Assembly (NCBI RefSeq): GCF_042932805.1 | Contig: NZ_CP170633.1 | Location: forward strand, 1-64,000 | Source of the DNA: Ascidiaceihabitans sp029251465 | GTDB lineage: Bacteria > Pseudomonadota > Alphaproteobacteria > Rhodobacterales > Rhodobacteraceae | Length of the DNA stretch: 64,000 bases | Direction: 5' to 3' | Translations under genes and position numbers: made by a program | Notes under the pieces: generated by a model | Seen by the model: the letters and a program-made list of their open reading frames with translations, nothing else | The model's database searches: none | Told to the model about the DNA's origin: nothing | Part shown: positions 42,152 to 51,010 of the stretch, in pieces | Position numbering within the stretch: the first letter of the stretch is position 1 | How the letters are laid out: the number at the start of each line of letters is the position of its first letter

Positions 42152-42746
42152 TTGAGCGACACAAAAGAATATAAGGTTGGTGAATTATCAGATACGGTGC
42201 CCGCGCCAACGCAATACGAAACCCGCCCCTTCAAAAAGGGCCGCCCGCCAGAGCCGCTCCAGTTTGAGATCAACCTGACAGCCGAGGCCCACGACCGCCA
42301 AAAGAAGTCCGGCATGGTGCAGGTGAACACCCCCGGATTTTCGCCGGTAAAGCTGTATTGCGATGAACAAACCCCCGTTGGCGATGACACAGCACCGCCG
42401 CCCTTGGCCTATCTCTGCGCCGGAATTGCGTTTTGCCTGATGACCCATCTGACTGACATTTACACCGCCCGAAAGATCAAAATTAAGTTCGATGAACATC
42501 GAACAGAAAATGCGTTTTCAGACCGACCTCAGCAATATGCGTGATTTGGGTCATACGACTGAGGGCGAAACGTTGGGCATCGAAACGCATGTGCTGATCG
42601 ACAGCGACGAGCCCCAAGAACGCATTATGGATTTGATGGACGAAGCGGAAAACGCCTGCATGGCGCACCATGCTTTGCGCGACCCGATCCCTTGGCAGTC
42701 TCGTCTGATTTCCAACGGACAAGAGGTCGCGAAACGTAGCGGGTGA
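42152..42746 (+). pseudogene. OsmC-family protein gene split by a frameshift
   Basis: Two adjacent frames together encode one OsmC-like protein of about 195 residues. The first (from TTG 42152, AAGGA ribosome site) runs through TPVGDDTAPPPLAYLCAG and HLTDIYTARKIKIK; the second continues with IEQKMRFQTDLSNMRDLG and CMAHHALRDPIPW to 42746. The join lies at about 42485-42500 (in AAGTTCGATGAACATCG); removing one base there restores a single frame. No slippery heptamer is evident, so a true mutation or a sequencing error is more likely than programmed shifting. OsmC proteins remove organic peroxides or bind thiol compounds using conserved cysteines; one (YLCAG) is present in the first part and one (NACMAHH) in the second. 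Confidence 0.75.
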
Positions 42747-42884
42747 TTTCCGGGCAGGGGCATTTGCGCGCCTGTGGTGGACTTTTTGTGGCGGCGCGGC
42801 AGTTCCGATACTGGCTCGCAACGGACCTTTGGGGGGAGCACGATCTAACTTTGGCTTGATTTTTCTTGATCAAAGCGCTTCTCG

Positions 42885-42944
42885 CTTAATCGTTTAACCA
42901 AACTCGTTGACTCGACTGTCGCTGATTGGTTAAACGTTTTACCA
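42885..42944 (+). promoter_or_regulatory. LacI-type operators overlapping a promoter
   Basis: Two sites related by inversion: CTTAATCGTTTAACCA (42885-42900) and the near-perfect palindrome TGGTTAAACGTTTTACCA (42927-42944). Between them lies a promoter-like pair, TTGACT (42907-42912) and TTAAAC (42930-42935), with a 17-base spacer, so the second operator covers the -10 box. This fits repression by the LacI-family protein encoded 13 bases further on. Confidence 0.72.
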
Positions 42945-42956
42945 GCGGAGGCTGTC

Positions 42957-43934
42957 ATGACCAACATCAAACAAATTGCGACGGACATGGGCGTATCGGT
43001 CGCCACGGTTTCGAACGCCTTGACGGGTAAGGGTCGCGTGTCTTCCGAAATGGTGGAACGGATCAAAAAACGGGCGACTGATCTTGGGTATCGCCCCAGT
43101 CTTGCCGGCCGTGCGTTGCGCAGTGGCCAGTCGGGCATCCTTGGTTTGGTGATGCCCGATTTGACCAATCCGCTCTTTCCACGCATCGCGCAAAACCTGT
43201 CTTTGGTGGCGGATGGGCGGCAGTTGGGCATCTTGATCGCGGATTCACGCGGTAATCCGGACGAGCAGACCCAAGCAATCGATCGTCTGCTTGATCGGGG
43301 CGTGGACGGTCTGTTGATCGTGCCCCAAAAGGGGACTGCACCGGGATTGCAGCGGGTTCCGACGGTGATCATCAACACTGCCTCGGACCCTGACAACACG
43401 GTCAGCGCGGATCATGCGGGCGGCGGTCGATTGATCGCGCAACATGTTGCATCTCTGGGTCACAACCATGTCGTCATCCTTGGGGACGACCCTGTGTCAG
43501 AGGTGCAGCGGGATCGGGTCAACGGGATGCGCCACGGATGCCGCACCGCTGCTAACGTCCAAGAGTTTTGGGGCGAGGACGGCATGGACCGGCTCATTCC
43601 CGCGATAAAAAACGGTGCAACTGCGATCATGACCACGTCAGATTTGTTAGCGCTGCGTGTCCATTCTCATTTAACGCGCCACGGAATTGTGGTGCCGCGG
43701 GACGTGAGCCTTACGGGGTTCGATGATCTGCCGTTTGCGACGGCGATGCATCCGATGCTGACCACAATCGCGCAGGACGTCGAGAAAATAGCGGACGTCG
43801 CAATTGACCGGCTGATGCGCGCCATTCAGGGCGATCAGCCGCCAGCTGAAACCACAACGATTCCGATGCGTCTTGTGATCCGTAATTCCACTTCACCTGA
43901 AAACAAAATGACCAACCTGGAGACAAATCAATGA
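42957..43934 (+). CDS. LacI-family transcriptional regulator
   Basis: A 325-residue repressor: N-terminal helix-turn-helix TNIKQIATDMGVSVATVSNA, hinge region GYRPSLAGRALRSG, then a periplasmic-binding-protein-like sensor domain (GILGLVMPDLTNPLFPRI; SLTGFDDLPFATAMHPML). Two operator-like palindromes lie just upstream. It heads the nucleoside-transport and salvage operon, so its inducer is probably a nucleoside or purine. The stop overlaps the ATG of the binding-protein gene. Confidence 0.93.
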   Translation: MTNIKQIATDMGVSVATVSNALTGKGRVSSEMVERIKKRATDLGYRPSLAGRALRSGQSGILGLVMPDLTNPLFPRIAQNLSLVADGRQLGILIADSRGNPDEQTQAIDRLLDRGVDGLLIVPQKGTAPGLQRVPTVIINTASDPDNTVSADHAGGGRLIAQHVASLGHNHVVILGDDPVSEVQRDRVNGMRHGCRTAANVQEFWGEDGMDRLIPAIKNGATAIMTTSDLLALRVHSHLTRHGIVVPRDVSLTGFDDLPFATAMHPMLTTIAQDVEKIADVAIDRLMRAIQGDQPPAETTTIPMRLVIRNSTSPENKMTNLETNQ

Positions 43935-44950
43935 AACACACTCTCTCATTATCGGCGCTGTGCTGCGCGCTTGCGACCAGCGCGTTTGCCCAAGACAAAA
44001 CCTTGACCATCTCGACCTATTCCTTTGCCCAAGACGCGTACAAAGCAGCATTGTATGACCCGTTCGAGGCGATCTGCGACTGCAATCTGGTGATCGAAAC
44101 CGGCAACAGTGTTGAACGCATGTCCAAAATCGAAGCCAACGCCGCTGACCCGGTCATCGACATGGCCGTGATCTCTTCGCATGATGCGTTGGCTTTGGCG
44201 CGCAAAGATTTGTTGGCACCGCTTGACCTTGCGCAACTGTCCAACCACAGCAAACTTTACGCCGCAGCCCAGGACCCGATTGGCGGCAACATGGCCGTCG
44301 GATACACGTTCTACGCCAGCTCGATTGTCTACCGCACCGATCTGGTCAAGATCGACAGCTGGGCGGATTTGCTGGATGAAAAACTGGCTGGAAACGTTGC
44401 ACTTCCCAACATCACAGGCACGCAAGGCCCGTTGACGTTGATGATGCTGAACAAAGCGGCTGGCAACGACGGCACGGATTACACAGGCGTGATTTCCGAC
44501 ATTGGCACGCACGCGGATGACATCGTGACGTTCTATTCGCGCTCGTCTGAATTGGCGCAATTGATGAACCAAGAAGAGGTCATCGCAGCCCCCGTTGGCC
44601 GTTTCGCCTGGAGCCGTTTCAAAAGCTCGCCGCTGCCGTTTGCGTGGGCTGAACCTGCCGAAGGTCAAGCCGGCGGCATGAACGTGATGATCATGACCAA
44701 AGGCAACGGCAACGAAGAGCTGGCGCACATGTTCATGAACTACTGGTTGTCCACTGAGGTACAGACACGCATCGCCGAGGCGTTGATCGATAGCCCCGCA
44801 AACACCGAAGTTGTCGTCAGCGACGAGGTTGCCGACAATCTGACCTACGGCGCAGAGCTGATCAATTCGCTGAGCATCCTGTCGCCGGCGGACATCATCG
44901 ACAACCGCGAAGCGTGGGTCGAGCAGTGGAACACTGAAGTCATCCGCTAG
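43931..44950 (+). CDS. ABC transporter substrate-binding protein (family 1, PotD-like)
   Basis: Periplasmic binding protein of 339 residues; the signal peptide is cleaved near SAFAQD (residue 20) and the mature part opens TLTISTYSFAQDAYKAALYD. Two cysteines in EAICDCNLVIE may form a disulfide or a local loop. It lies directly after the LacI gene (ATGA overlap) and before two permeases and an ATPase. The enzymes encoded downstream suggest a purine nucleoside or base as ligand, although the fold is that of polyamine-type binders. Confidence 0.88.
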   Translation: MKHTLSLSALCCALATSAFAQDKTLTISTYSFAQDAYKAALYDPFEAICDCNLVIETGNSVERMSKIEANAADPVIDMAVISSHDALALARKDLLAPLDLAQLSNHSKLYAAAQDPIGGNMAVGYTFYASSIVYRTDLVKIDSWADLLDEKLAGNVALPNITGTQGPLTLMMLNKAAGNDGTDYTGVISDIGTHADDIVTFYSRSSELAQLMNQEEVIAAPVGRFAWSRFKSSPLPFAWAEPAEGQAGGMNVMIMTKGNGNEELAHMFMNYWLSTEVQTRIAEALIDSPANTEVVVSDEVADNLTYGAELINSLSILSPADIIDNREAWVEQWNTEVIR

Positions 44951-44971
44951 TAACGCCTGCACTTCACGTCC

Positions 44972-44993
44972 GGGGCGGTCACCGGATCGCCCC
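44972..44993 (+). promoter_or_regulatory. Hairpin after the binding-protein gene
   Basis: Stem GGGGCG/CGCCCC with a 10-base loop, 21 bases after the binding-protein stop codon and 32 before the first permease start. There is no T tract. Same position and form as the hairpins near 4440 and 38280. Confidence 0.5.
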
Positions 44994-45025
44994 TCACTTT
45001 CTCAGCTCAGGAACGGAACCCGCAG

Positions 45026-45847
45026 ATGTTCTCAAATACCCGGACGGGTCTTGCCCTTGCACTGCCCGCCGCAATTTTCGCACTGCTTCTTTTTATCCTA
45101 CCCGTTGGCATCCTGTTGTCAGAAGCGTTCCAGTCGGACGCCGGGTGGACCATAAAAGGCTACACAGATTTCTTCGCAAAGCCGCTTAATCAAACGGTGT
45201 TTTTGCGCACTCTAAAACTGGGTGTGCTGGTTGCAGGCATAGCTGCCGTCATCGGATACGCCGCCGCATTCAGCATCACCAACCTGTCCCCCAAAGCACG
45301 CGGACGGGTTTTCGGGCTTGTCATTTTGCCGCTGATGATCTCGCCTGTGGCGCGGACCTATGCGTGGATCGTCATTCTGGGCCGGACCGGCATCGTGAAT
45401 GACACAATTGTTGGGCTGGGTCTGTCCGACACGCCGATCCGGTTGCTGTTTACCGAAACCGCCGTCTTCCTTGGTCTGCTGCAACTGTTCATGCCGTTGA
45501 TGATTATCTCGCTTCTGTCTGCGATGGAAAATATCCCGCGTGACGTGATCCCTGCGGCGCGCGTGTTGGGTGCGAACTGGTTTCAAGTGTTCTTCAAAGT
45601 GATCCTGCCGCTGACCAAAGAGGGTTTGGTGATCGGCGGCACGCTTGTGTTTACCGGCGCACTTACGGCCTACATCACACCCGCAATTCTGGGCGGCTCA
45701 AAGGTGCTGATGCTGGAAACGTTGCTCTATCAGCGCGTCAACGTGGCCAATGATTTTGTCTCGGCCAGTGTCATTGCCATGATCCTAATCGTGATGTCTT
45801 TTACAGCGAACCTGCTGCTAAAACGTATCGCCACGGCGCGGGTGTAG
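45026..45847 (+). CDS. ABC transporter permease, PotB-like
   Basis: Inner-membrane permease of 273 residues, six transmembrane segments, with the coupling loop IPRDVIPAARVLGANWFQVF near residue 170. An AGGAACGGAACC stretch before ATG 45026 supplies a ribosome site. It is the first membrane component of the importer in the nucleoside salvage operon. Confidence 0.9.
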   Translation: MFSNTRTGLALALPAAIFALLLFILPVGILLSEAFQSDAGWTIKGYTDFFAKPLNQTVFLRTLKLGVLVAGIAAVIGYAAAFSITNLSPKARGRVFGLVILPLMISPVARTYAWIVILGRTGIVNDTIVGLGLSDTPIRLLFTETAVFLGLLQLFMPLMIISLLSAMENIPRDVIPAARVLGANWFQVFFKVILPLTKEGLVIGGTLVFTGALTAYITPAILGGSKVLMLETLLYQRVNVANDFVSASVIAMILIVMSFTANLLLKRIATARV

Positions 45848-45851
45848 CCAC

Positions 45852-46628
45852 ATGAAAAACCTCACCTCATGGGCCATCATCGGCGTCACGCTGACGTTCC
45901 TGATCGGGCCGTTCATCATCATCATTTTCGCGGGCGCATCTGCCGGCGAGGCCTTGGCGTTTCCGCCCGATGGCCTGTCGCTGAAATGGTATCTCAAGGT
46001 CTTCACCATCGAGAGTTTCCGCCAAAGTTTCGTGCTGTCGATGGGGCTTGCGATCTTTGGCACGTTGTTCGCTTTGCTATTGGGCATCCCGGCCGCCTAC
46101 GCACTGAACCGCTATGATTTACCGGGGGCTGAAATCATCCGCACGATTGTGGCGTCGCCCATCATCGTGCCGGGTATTATCGTGGGCTTGGCCTTGTTGC
46201 GCTACCTGGTCATTCCGCTTGATTTCACGGTGACCTTGGCGCTGTTTCTGGCGCACACCGCACTTGTGTTGCCCTATGCTGTGCGCGTCGTGTCATCGAG
46301 CCTCAACAACCTGCGATCCGACATGGAAGAAGCCGCCGTTTTGCTGGGCTGCACGCGCCTTCAGGCCTTTACCAAAGTCGTGCTGCCCAACATTCGCGGC
46401 GGTGTTTTAGCGGCGTTCATCTTGGGCTTTGTGACCAGTTTCAATCAGGTGCCCGTGTCGCTGTTCCTGTCCGGGCCGGGGGTGAAAACCTTGCCCATCG
46501 ACATGCTCGCGTACATGGAAATCACCTATGATCCATCGGTGGCCGCGCTGTCTGCCTTGCTGGCCTTTATGTCACTCGCCATCGTCTTTGTCGCCGAACG
46601 TCTACTGGGGTTTTCTCGCTATGTCTGA
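45852..46628 (+). CDS. ABC transporter permease, PotC-like
   Basis: Partner permease of 258 residues with the opening LSLKWYLKVFTIESFRQSF near residue 45 and coupling loop RSDMEEAAVLLGCTRLQAFT near 158. It starts four bases after the preceding stop and overlaps the ATPase gene by eight bases, so the membrane and ATPase subunits are translated together. Confidence 0.9.
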   Translation: MKNLTSWAIIGVTLTFLIGPFIIIIFAGASAGEALAFPPDGLSLKWYLKVFTIESFRQSFVLSMGLAIFGTLFALLLGIPAAYALNRYDLPGAEIIRTIVASPIIVPGIIVGLALLRYLVIPLDFTVTLALFLAHTALVLPYAVRVVSSSLNNLRSDMEEAAVLLGCTRLQAFTKVVLPNIRGGVLAAFILGFVTSFNQVPVSLFLSGPGVKTLPIDMLAYMEITYDPSVAALSALLAFMSLAIVFVAERLLGFSRYV

Positions 46629-47634
46629 ACAATATGTAAGCCTATCCGACCTAACATTGTCGTACGGCAAAACGGTTGCGGTTCCGAACCTGAACCTTGA
46701 TGTGGTTGAGGGCGAACTGATCGCGCTGTTGGGTCCGTCGGGCTGCGGTAAAACCACAACCATGCGTGCCATCGCAGGCTTGCTCGCGCCGACCGCAGGC
46801 ACCATCGCGATTGATGGGCGTGACGTCACGCGGGTTGCGGCGAACAAGCGCGGCATCGGCTTGGTGTTTCAATCTTATGCGCTGTTTCCGCACCTGAGCG
46901 CGTTTGAAAACGTCGCCTTTGGGTTGCGCCTGCAAAAGCTGTCAGAGACCGAAATTCGCGCCCGCACCCAAGCCGGCATCGCCACGGTCGGGCTGAGTGG
47001 GTTCGAGAAACGCAAACCTGCGGAAATGTCCGGTGGTCAGCAACAACGGCTCGCGCTTGCACGGTCCTTGGTGATGGAACCAAAGGTGCTGTTGTTGGAC
47101 GAACCCCTGTCAAATCTTGATGCGCGTTTGCGGTTGGAAATGCGCACCGAACTGCAACGCGTCCAAAAGAAAACCGGTGTTACGATGGTGTTTGTGACCC
47201 ACGACCAATCAGAAGCCTTGGCCCTTGCGGATCGCATCGTGTTGATGAAAGACGGCAAGATCGAACAGCTTGGCACGCCGCATGAACTCTATGCTGAACC
47301 GGCCACGGCCTTTGCCGCAGAATTCATGGGCTTTGAAAACATCTTTCGTGTGGAGGACGGCAACCTCGTCTCTGACGCGGGGACATTGCCACTAGGGTTC
47401 GATGCAAAATCCCCAATGCTCGCGTGGCGTCCAAGTGGTGTGCAAGTTGGCCAAGGCCCGTTCAGTGGTCACGTTTCAGCCAGCAGTTTTGCCGGCGGAC
47501 ACCGCGAATACGTCATCGACACCCCGTTGGGCCAGATCAAAGCGGACGCACCGATTGAAACCGCAGAAGTAGCGCTGGGCGAAAGCATCACCTTCGACCT
47601 TCCTGAAATCACCGCACGCCCGCTGTCTGCATGA
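46621..47634 (+). CDS. ABC transporter ATP-binding protein, PotA-like
   Basis: ATPase of 337 residues. Walker A GPSGCGKTT near residue 38, signature MSGGQQQRLALARSL near 137, Walker B VLLLDEPLSNLDARL near 157, and a TOBE-like C-terminal region. The start at ATG 46621 is preferred because an earlier in-frame codon (46528) lies deep inside the permease gene. The stop overlaps the nucleoside hydrolase ATG. Confidence 0.92.
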   Translation: MSEQYVSLSDLTLSYGKTVAVPNLNLDVVEGELIALLGPSGCGKTTTMRAIAGLLAPTAGTIAIDGRDVTRVAANKRGIGLVFQSYALFPHLSAFENVAFGLRLQKLSETEIRARTQAGIATVGLSGFEKRKPAEMSGGQQQRLALARSLVMEPKVLLLDEPLSNLDARLRLEMRTELQRVQKKTGVTMVFVTHDQSEALALADRIVLMKDGKIEQLGTPHELYAEPATAFAAEFMGFENIFRVEDGNLVSDAGTLPLGFDAKSPMLAWRPSGVQVGQGPFSGHVSASSFAGGHREYVIDTPLGQIKADAPIETAEVALGESITFDLPEITARPLSA

Positions 47635-48539
47635 ACACGTTTTGGGTCGATACCGATTTTGGCTTTGACGATTTGTGGGCGCTGCTTGTGTTGCGCCATT
47701 TGGGCGTGCATGTCGCGGGCATTTCGCTTGTTGCGGGGAATGCGCCGCTGGAACGGGTGGTGTCCAACGCCCTTGGCGCGCGCGCCGCGTATGGTTTTGA
47801 CGCGCCGATTTATGCGGGCGCTGATCGCCCACTGGTGCGTGTCCCCGAAACAGCCGAGCGTATTTTGGGGCCGCACGGGATGCAGAGCCGTGGGCAGCAT
47901 TTACCGGATGGCGGTGCATTGCCCGACACCGTTGATGCAGAAAACGCGCTTCAAAACTGGCTCAGATCTGCGCAACAAGGCGAGCAGCGCGACATCCTCG
48001 CCATTGGACCGCTCACCAACATCGCGCGTCTGGTTCAAGAGGCACCGGATTTGGCGCAAAACATCACCCAGCTGATCTGGATGGGCGGCAGTGACGGCGC
48101 GGGCAATCACTCTGCGCAGGCGGAATTCAACGCGCTAGCTGACCCCGAAGCGGCCGCGATCGTCGCGAACGCAGGCCTGCCGCTGGATGTGGTCGATCTG
48201 ATGCTCTGCCGCACGATAACCTTTGGCCCGGATGATCAACCGAAATGCGATGACCTGACCCGTGATTTGCTTGGTGGATATCTGGATATCGCATTGACCA
48301 GAGGGCGTGACGAAATGGCGATTTATGATCCTGCAGCCGCGCTTGTGGCGTGCCAGCCAGAGGCGTTCGCCTACCGATCGTGCGGGATGACCGTTTCAAC
48401 GACACCTGATGCGACCTATGGCAAAACGACGTTCAGGCAAAATAGCAATGGATCAACGCGCCTCGTTGTGGGAACGACAGTTGATGCTGCAAAAATCTGT
48501 CTAAACGCACTCACGGGGGATCATGCCGATGTCGACTGA
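47631..48539 (+). CDS. Nucleoside hydrolase (inosine/uridine-preferring family)
   Basis: A 302-residue enzyme that splits ribonucleosides to ribose and free base. The N-terminal calcium-binding aspartate cluster DTDFGFDDLWAL (residues 5-16) is present, with LIWMGGSDGAGNHSAQAEFN near 145-165 and YDPAAALVA near 232 completing the active site. The canonical DTDPG-x-DD motif reads DTDFGFDD here; the aspartates are kept. It overlaps the ATPase gene by four bases and the adenine deaminase gene by about 17, so uptake and hydrolysis are made together. Confidence 0.9.
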   Translation: MNTFWVDTDFGFDDLWALLVLRHLGVHVAGISLVAGNAPLERVVSNALGARAAYGFDAPIYAGADRPLVRVPETAERILGPHGMQSRGQHLPDGGALPDTVDAENALQNWLRSAQQGEQRDILAIGPLTNIARLVQEAPDLAQNITQLIWMGGSDGAGNHSAQAEFNALADPEAAAIVANAGLPLDVVDLMLCRTITFGPDDQPKCDDLTRDLLGGYLDIALTRGRDEMAIYDPAAALVACQPEAFAYRSCGMTVSTTPDATYGKTTFRQNSNGSTRLVVGTTVDAAKICLNALTGDHADVD

Positions 48540-50307
48540 CGCAAACCTGAATGACCCCATCCTGCGCGCAAATGCGGTCAAAGCAGCGCGCGGTCTGCGC
48601 CCTTTTGATAGGCTGGTGCGCAATGCCGTGATGCTCGACATGGTCACCGGGCGCGAGCGGCCCGTCGATATCGGCCTTGTCGGTCCCCTGATCGCCAGCG
48701 TTCATACGCCTGACCCAACGCGAAATGCGCACGCCGAACTGGATGCGACGGGCACCTACGTTGTGCCGGGTTTCATCGACACGCACATGCACGTCGAAAG
48801 TTCGATGGTTACGCCTGCGGAATATGCCCGCGCCGTGGTGCCACGCGGCGTGACAACCGCGCTATGGGACCCGCACGAACTGGCAAATGTCGCGGGCATG
48901 ACCGGCGTAGATTACGCGTGTGATGCGGCCAAAGGGTTGCCTTTGCGCCTGTTGCCCCTTGCGCCCACGTGCGTGCCATCCGCCCCGAATTTCGAAGAAA
49001 GTGGCGGTGATTTCGGACCATCAGAGATCGCCACACTGCTGGCCCGCCCTGACATCCACGGGGCCGCAGAATTGATGACGATGCACCAGTTGCTGGACGG
49101 CGATCCGCGTGTGCAAGGGATCGTTGCGGCGGGTTTGTCCAGCGGCAAACGGGTGTGCGGCCACGGGCGCAGTTTAGAAGGCGGCGATTTGGCCGCCTAT
49201 GCCGCGGCAGGCGTCGAGACGGATCACGAGCTGACCTCGGCCGCAGACCTGATCGCCAGATTAGAGGCGGGCATGACCATCGAATTGCGCGGCTCACACG
49301 CGCATCTGATACCGGAATTCGCCAAGGCGCTTATCGATTTGGGGCACATGCCGCAGACGGTCACGCTTTGCACCGATGACGTCTTTCCCGACGATCTGCA
49401 CGCCAACGGCGGGCTGAACCATGTGATCGCGATGTTGATTGCAAACGACATGTCGCCCGCGTGGGCCTACCGCGCGGCAACGCTGAATGCCGCCAGCCGG
49501 ATTGGCCGCCCTGATCTTGGCCTCGTCGCGCCGGGCAAAATGGCGGATTTTGTGCTGTTGTCGGATCTGCATTCAGTCACCGCGTCACATGTGTTTGTGG
49601 GTGGTCAATTGGCAGCGACTGCGGGCGGCCTAACCGGGCCTGTCGCCGATACGCCCGTGCTGCCCGCGATTAAAAACACGGTTCGGACAAAAGAATTCGA
49701 GGCCACGGATTTCCAAGTGAAAGCCAAGGGGCCGGTCGCGCGTATTGCCACGCTCTCCAAGCCACGGTTCCCCGAATGGGGCGCCCGTGATGTTGCAGTG
49801 AACGACGGCACCCTCGTGTTGCCAGATGACATGATCCGCATGGCGGTTTGCAATCGATACGGCCACGGCGCGCCCACGCGGATTGCATTCCTGGAAAACT
49901 GGGGCACTTGGACAGGTGCGTTCGCCACAACCGTATCGCACGACAGCCACAACCTGACCGTCTTCGGACGTGACCCCGCAGACATGACGCTGGCGGCAAA
50001 CACGTTGCGCGATATGCAAGGCGGGCTGGCTGTTGTCGCGGGTGGCAATGTGGTCGCGAAACTGATGCTTCCGGTCGCGGGCTTGATCAGTGAAAAGTCG
50101 CTTGCCGACGTGGCAGAGGAATTCGCCAACCTGCGCGCCAGACTTGACGAACATGTTGATTGGCAACCGCCATTCCTTGTCTTCAAGGCGCTGTTTGGCG
50201 CGTCCTTGGTGTGCAATGCAGGCCCACGCCTGAGTGATGTTGGCCTTGTGGACGTGTTTGCGGGCAAAATTTTTGAAAGCTGCGTACTTTTGGATGGAAT
50301 TGGCTAA
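48523..50307 (+). CDS. ade: Adenine deaminase
   Basis: A 594-residue amidohydrolase that converts adenine to hypoxanthine and ammonia. The metal-binding FIDTHMHVESSMVTP motif is near residue 87, GHGRSLEGGDL near 213, and TLCTDDVFPDDLHANGGLNH near 282 includes the catalytic aspartate, followed by the C-terminal adenine-deaminase domain. Length and layout agree with AdeC-type enzymes. The start may be ATG 48523 or 48529. After nucleoside uptake and hydrolysis it would deaminate released adenine, completing a salvage or nitrogen-supply route. Confidence 0.92.
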   Translation: MPMSTDANLNDPILRANAVKAARGLRPFDRLVRNAVMLDMVTGRERPVDIGLVGPLIASVHTPDPTRNAHAELDATGTYVVPGFIDTHMHVESSMVTPAEYARAVVPRGVTTALWDPHELANVAGMTGVDYACDAAKGLPLRLLPLAPTCVPSAPNFEESGGDFGPSEIATLLARPDIHGAAELMTMHQLLDGDPRVQGIVAAGLSSGKRVCGHGRSLEGGDLAAYAAAGVETDHELTSAADLIARLEAGMTIELRGSHAHLIPEFAKALIDLGHMPQTVTLCTDDVFPDDLHANGGLNHVIAMLIANDMSPAWAYRAATLNAASRIGRPDLGLVAPGKMADFVLLSDLHSVTASHVFVGGQLAATAGGLTGPVADTPVLPAIKNTVRTKEFEATDFQVKAKGPVARIATLSKPRFPEWGARDVAVNDGTLVLPDDMIRMAVCNRYGHGAPTRIAFLENWGTWTGAFATTVSHDSHNLTVFGRDPADMTLAANTLRDMQGGLAVVAGGNVVAKLMLPVAGLISEKSLADVAEEFANLRARLDEHVDWQPPFLVFKALFGASLVCNAGPRLSDVGLVDVFAGKIFESCVLLDGIG

Positions 50308-50455
50308 AGGTCGTCTGAAAAGATCAAGATCAACGGGCTTTTCCCGATAATTTCCAAGTTGTGTTTGATGAGAAAAGTTTGACGCTCCGGTCACTCAGCC
50401 GCGCCTTGCACCATGATTTCGGCGGACGGCTGTGGCTGCCTAAGCACGAGCAAAT

Positions 50456-51010
50456 CTAGTTTGTGAACGTGATCCGGGCGCTGTCGATCACCTTGTCTGC
50501 CAGACTTGCCGTTAACGCCGACCAGTCGACGGAAATCTCATCATTTTGCGGTAAATCAGCGAGCGGCGCGTTCAATGCGTAAACGGTGATTGTGTATTCA
50601 TGCACGGCACCAGGCGGCGAACACGGGGGCGTATACCCGGTTTGCCGCGCGTCTTTGTCAGACCCTTCATCCCCGATGGACTGCGGATTGCCACGGTCGA
50701 TGGCGCGGGTGTCCGCGGGAATGTTCCACAACAGCCAGTATTGGCTGGGCGCATCGCGTCCGGCGACAGCACCGCGTGGATAGTGGTGCATGATCACAGC
50801 GAGGCTTTGCGTGCCCTCGGGCAACGGTGACCATGCCAGCGGTGGCGATAGGCCGTCACCTCCGTCGCGCGTGCATTTCAGGGCGCTGGGCAATGCGCCG
50901 CCGTCCGTAATTTCAGAACTGGTCAGGGTAAAGTTGCCCTGCGCAAAGCCAGTTGTCGCCAGCGCGGCGCACAGGGTTGATACGGCACATCGATCCCAAA
51001 ACCTGCTCAT
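50456..51010 (-). CDS. PEBP / YbhB-YbcL-family secreted protein
   Basis: A 184-residue protein with a signal peptide (cut near TTGFAQG, residue 24) and the phosphatidylethanolamine-binding-protein fold: SPPLAWSPLPEGTQSLAVIM near residue 57, SQYWLLWNIPADTRAI near 92, and GYTPPCSPPGAVHEYTITVY near 128. Bacterial members bind small anionic ligands and their roles are poorly known. It overlaps the YHYH gene by four bases and is last of three secreted-protein genes. Confidence 0.87.
   Translation of the reverse strand: MSRFWDRCAVSTLCAALATTGFAQGNFTLTSSEITDGGALPSALKCTRDGGDGLSPPLAWSPLPEGTQSLAVIMHHYPRGAVAGRDAPSQYWLLWNIPADTRAIDRGNPQSIGDEGSDKDARQTGYTPPCSPPGAVHEYTITVYALNAPLADLPQNDEISVDWSALTASLADKVIDSARITFTN

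Noticed and set aside
42480..42500. Programmed ribosomal frameshift in the OsmC gene
   Set aside because: No slippery heptamer or downstream structure is evident; mutation or sequencing error explains it more simply.
43949..44962. 337-residue minus-strand frame opposite the binding protein
   Set aside because: Composition rich in His, Arg, Val and Gln with no motif. The plus strand encodes a signal peptide and a family 1 binding protein.
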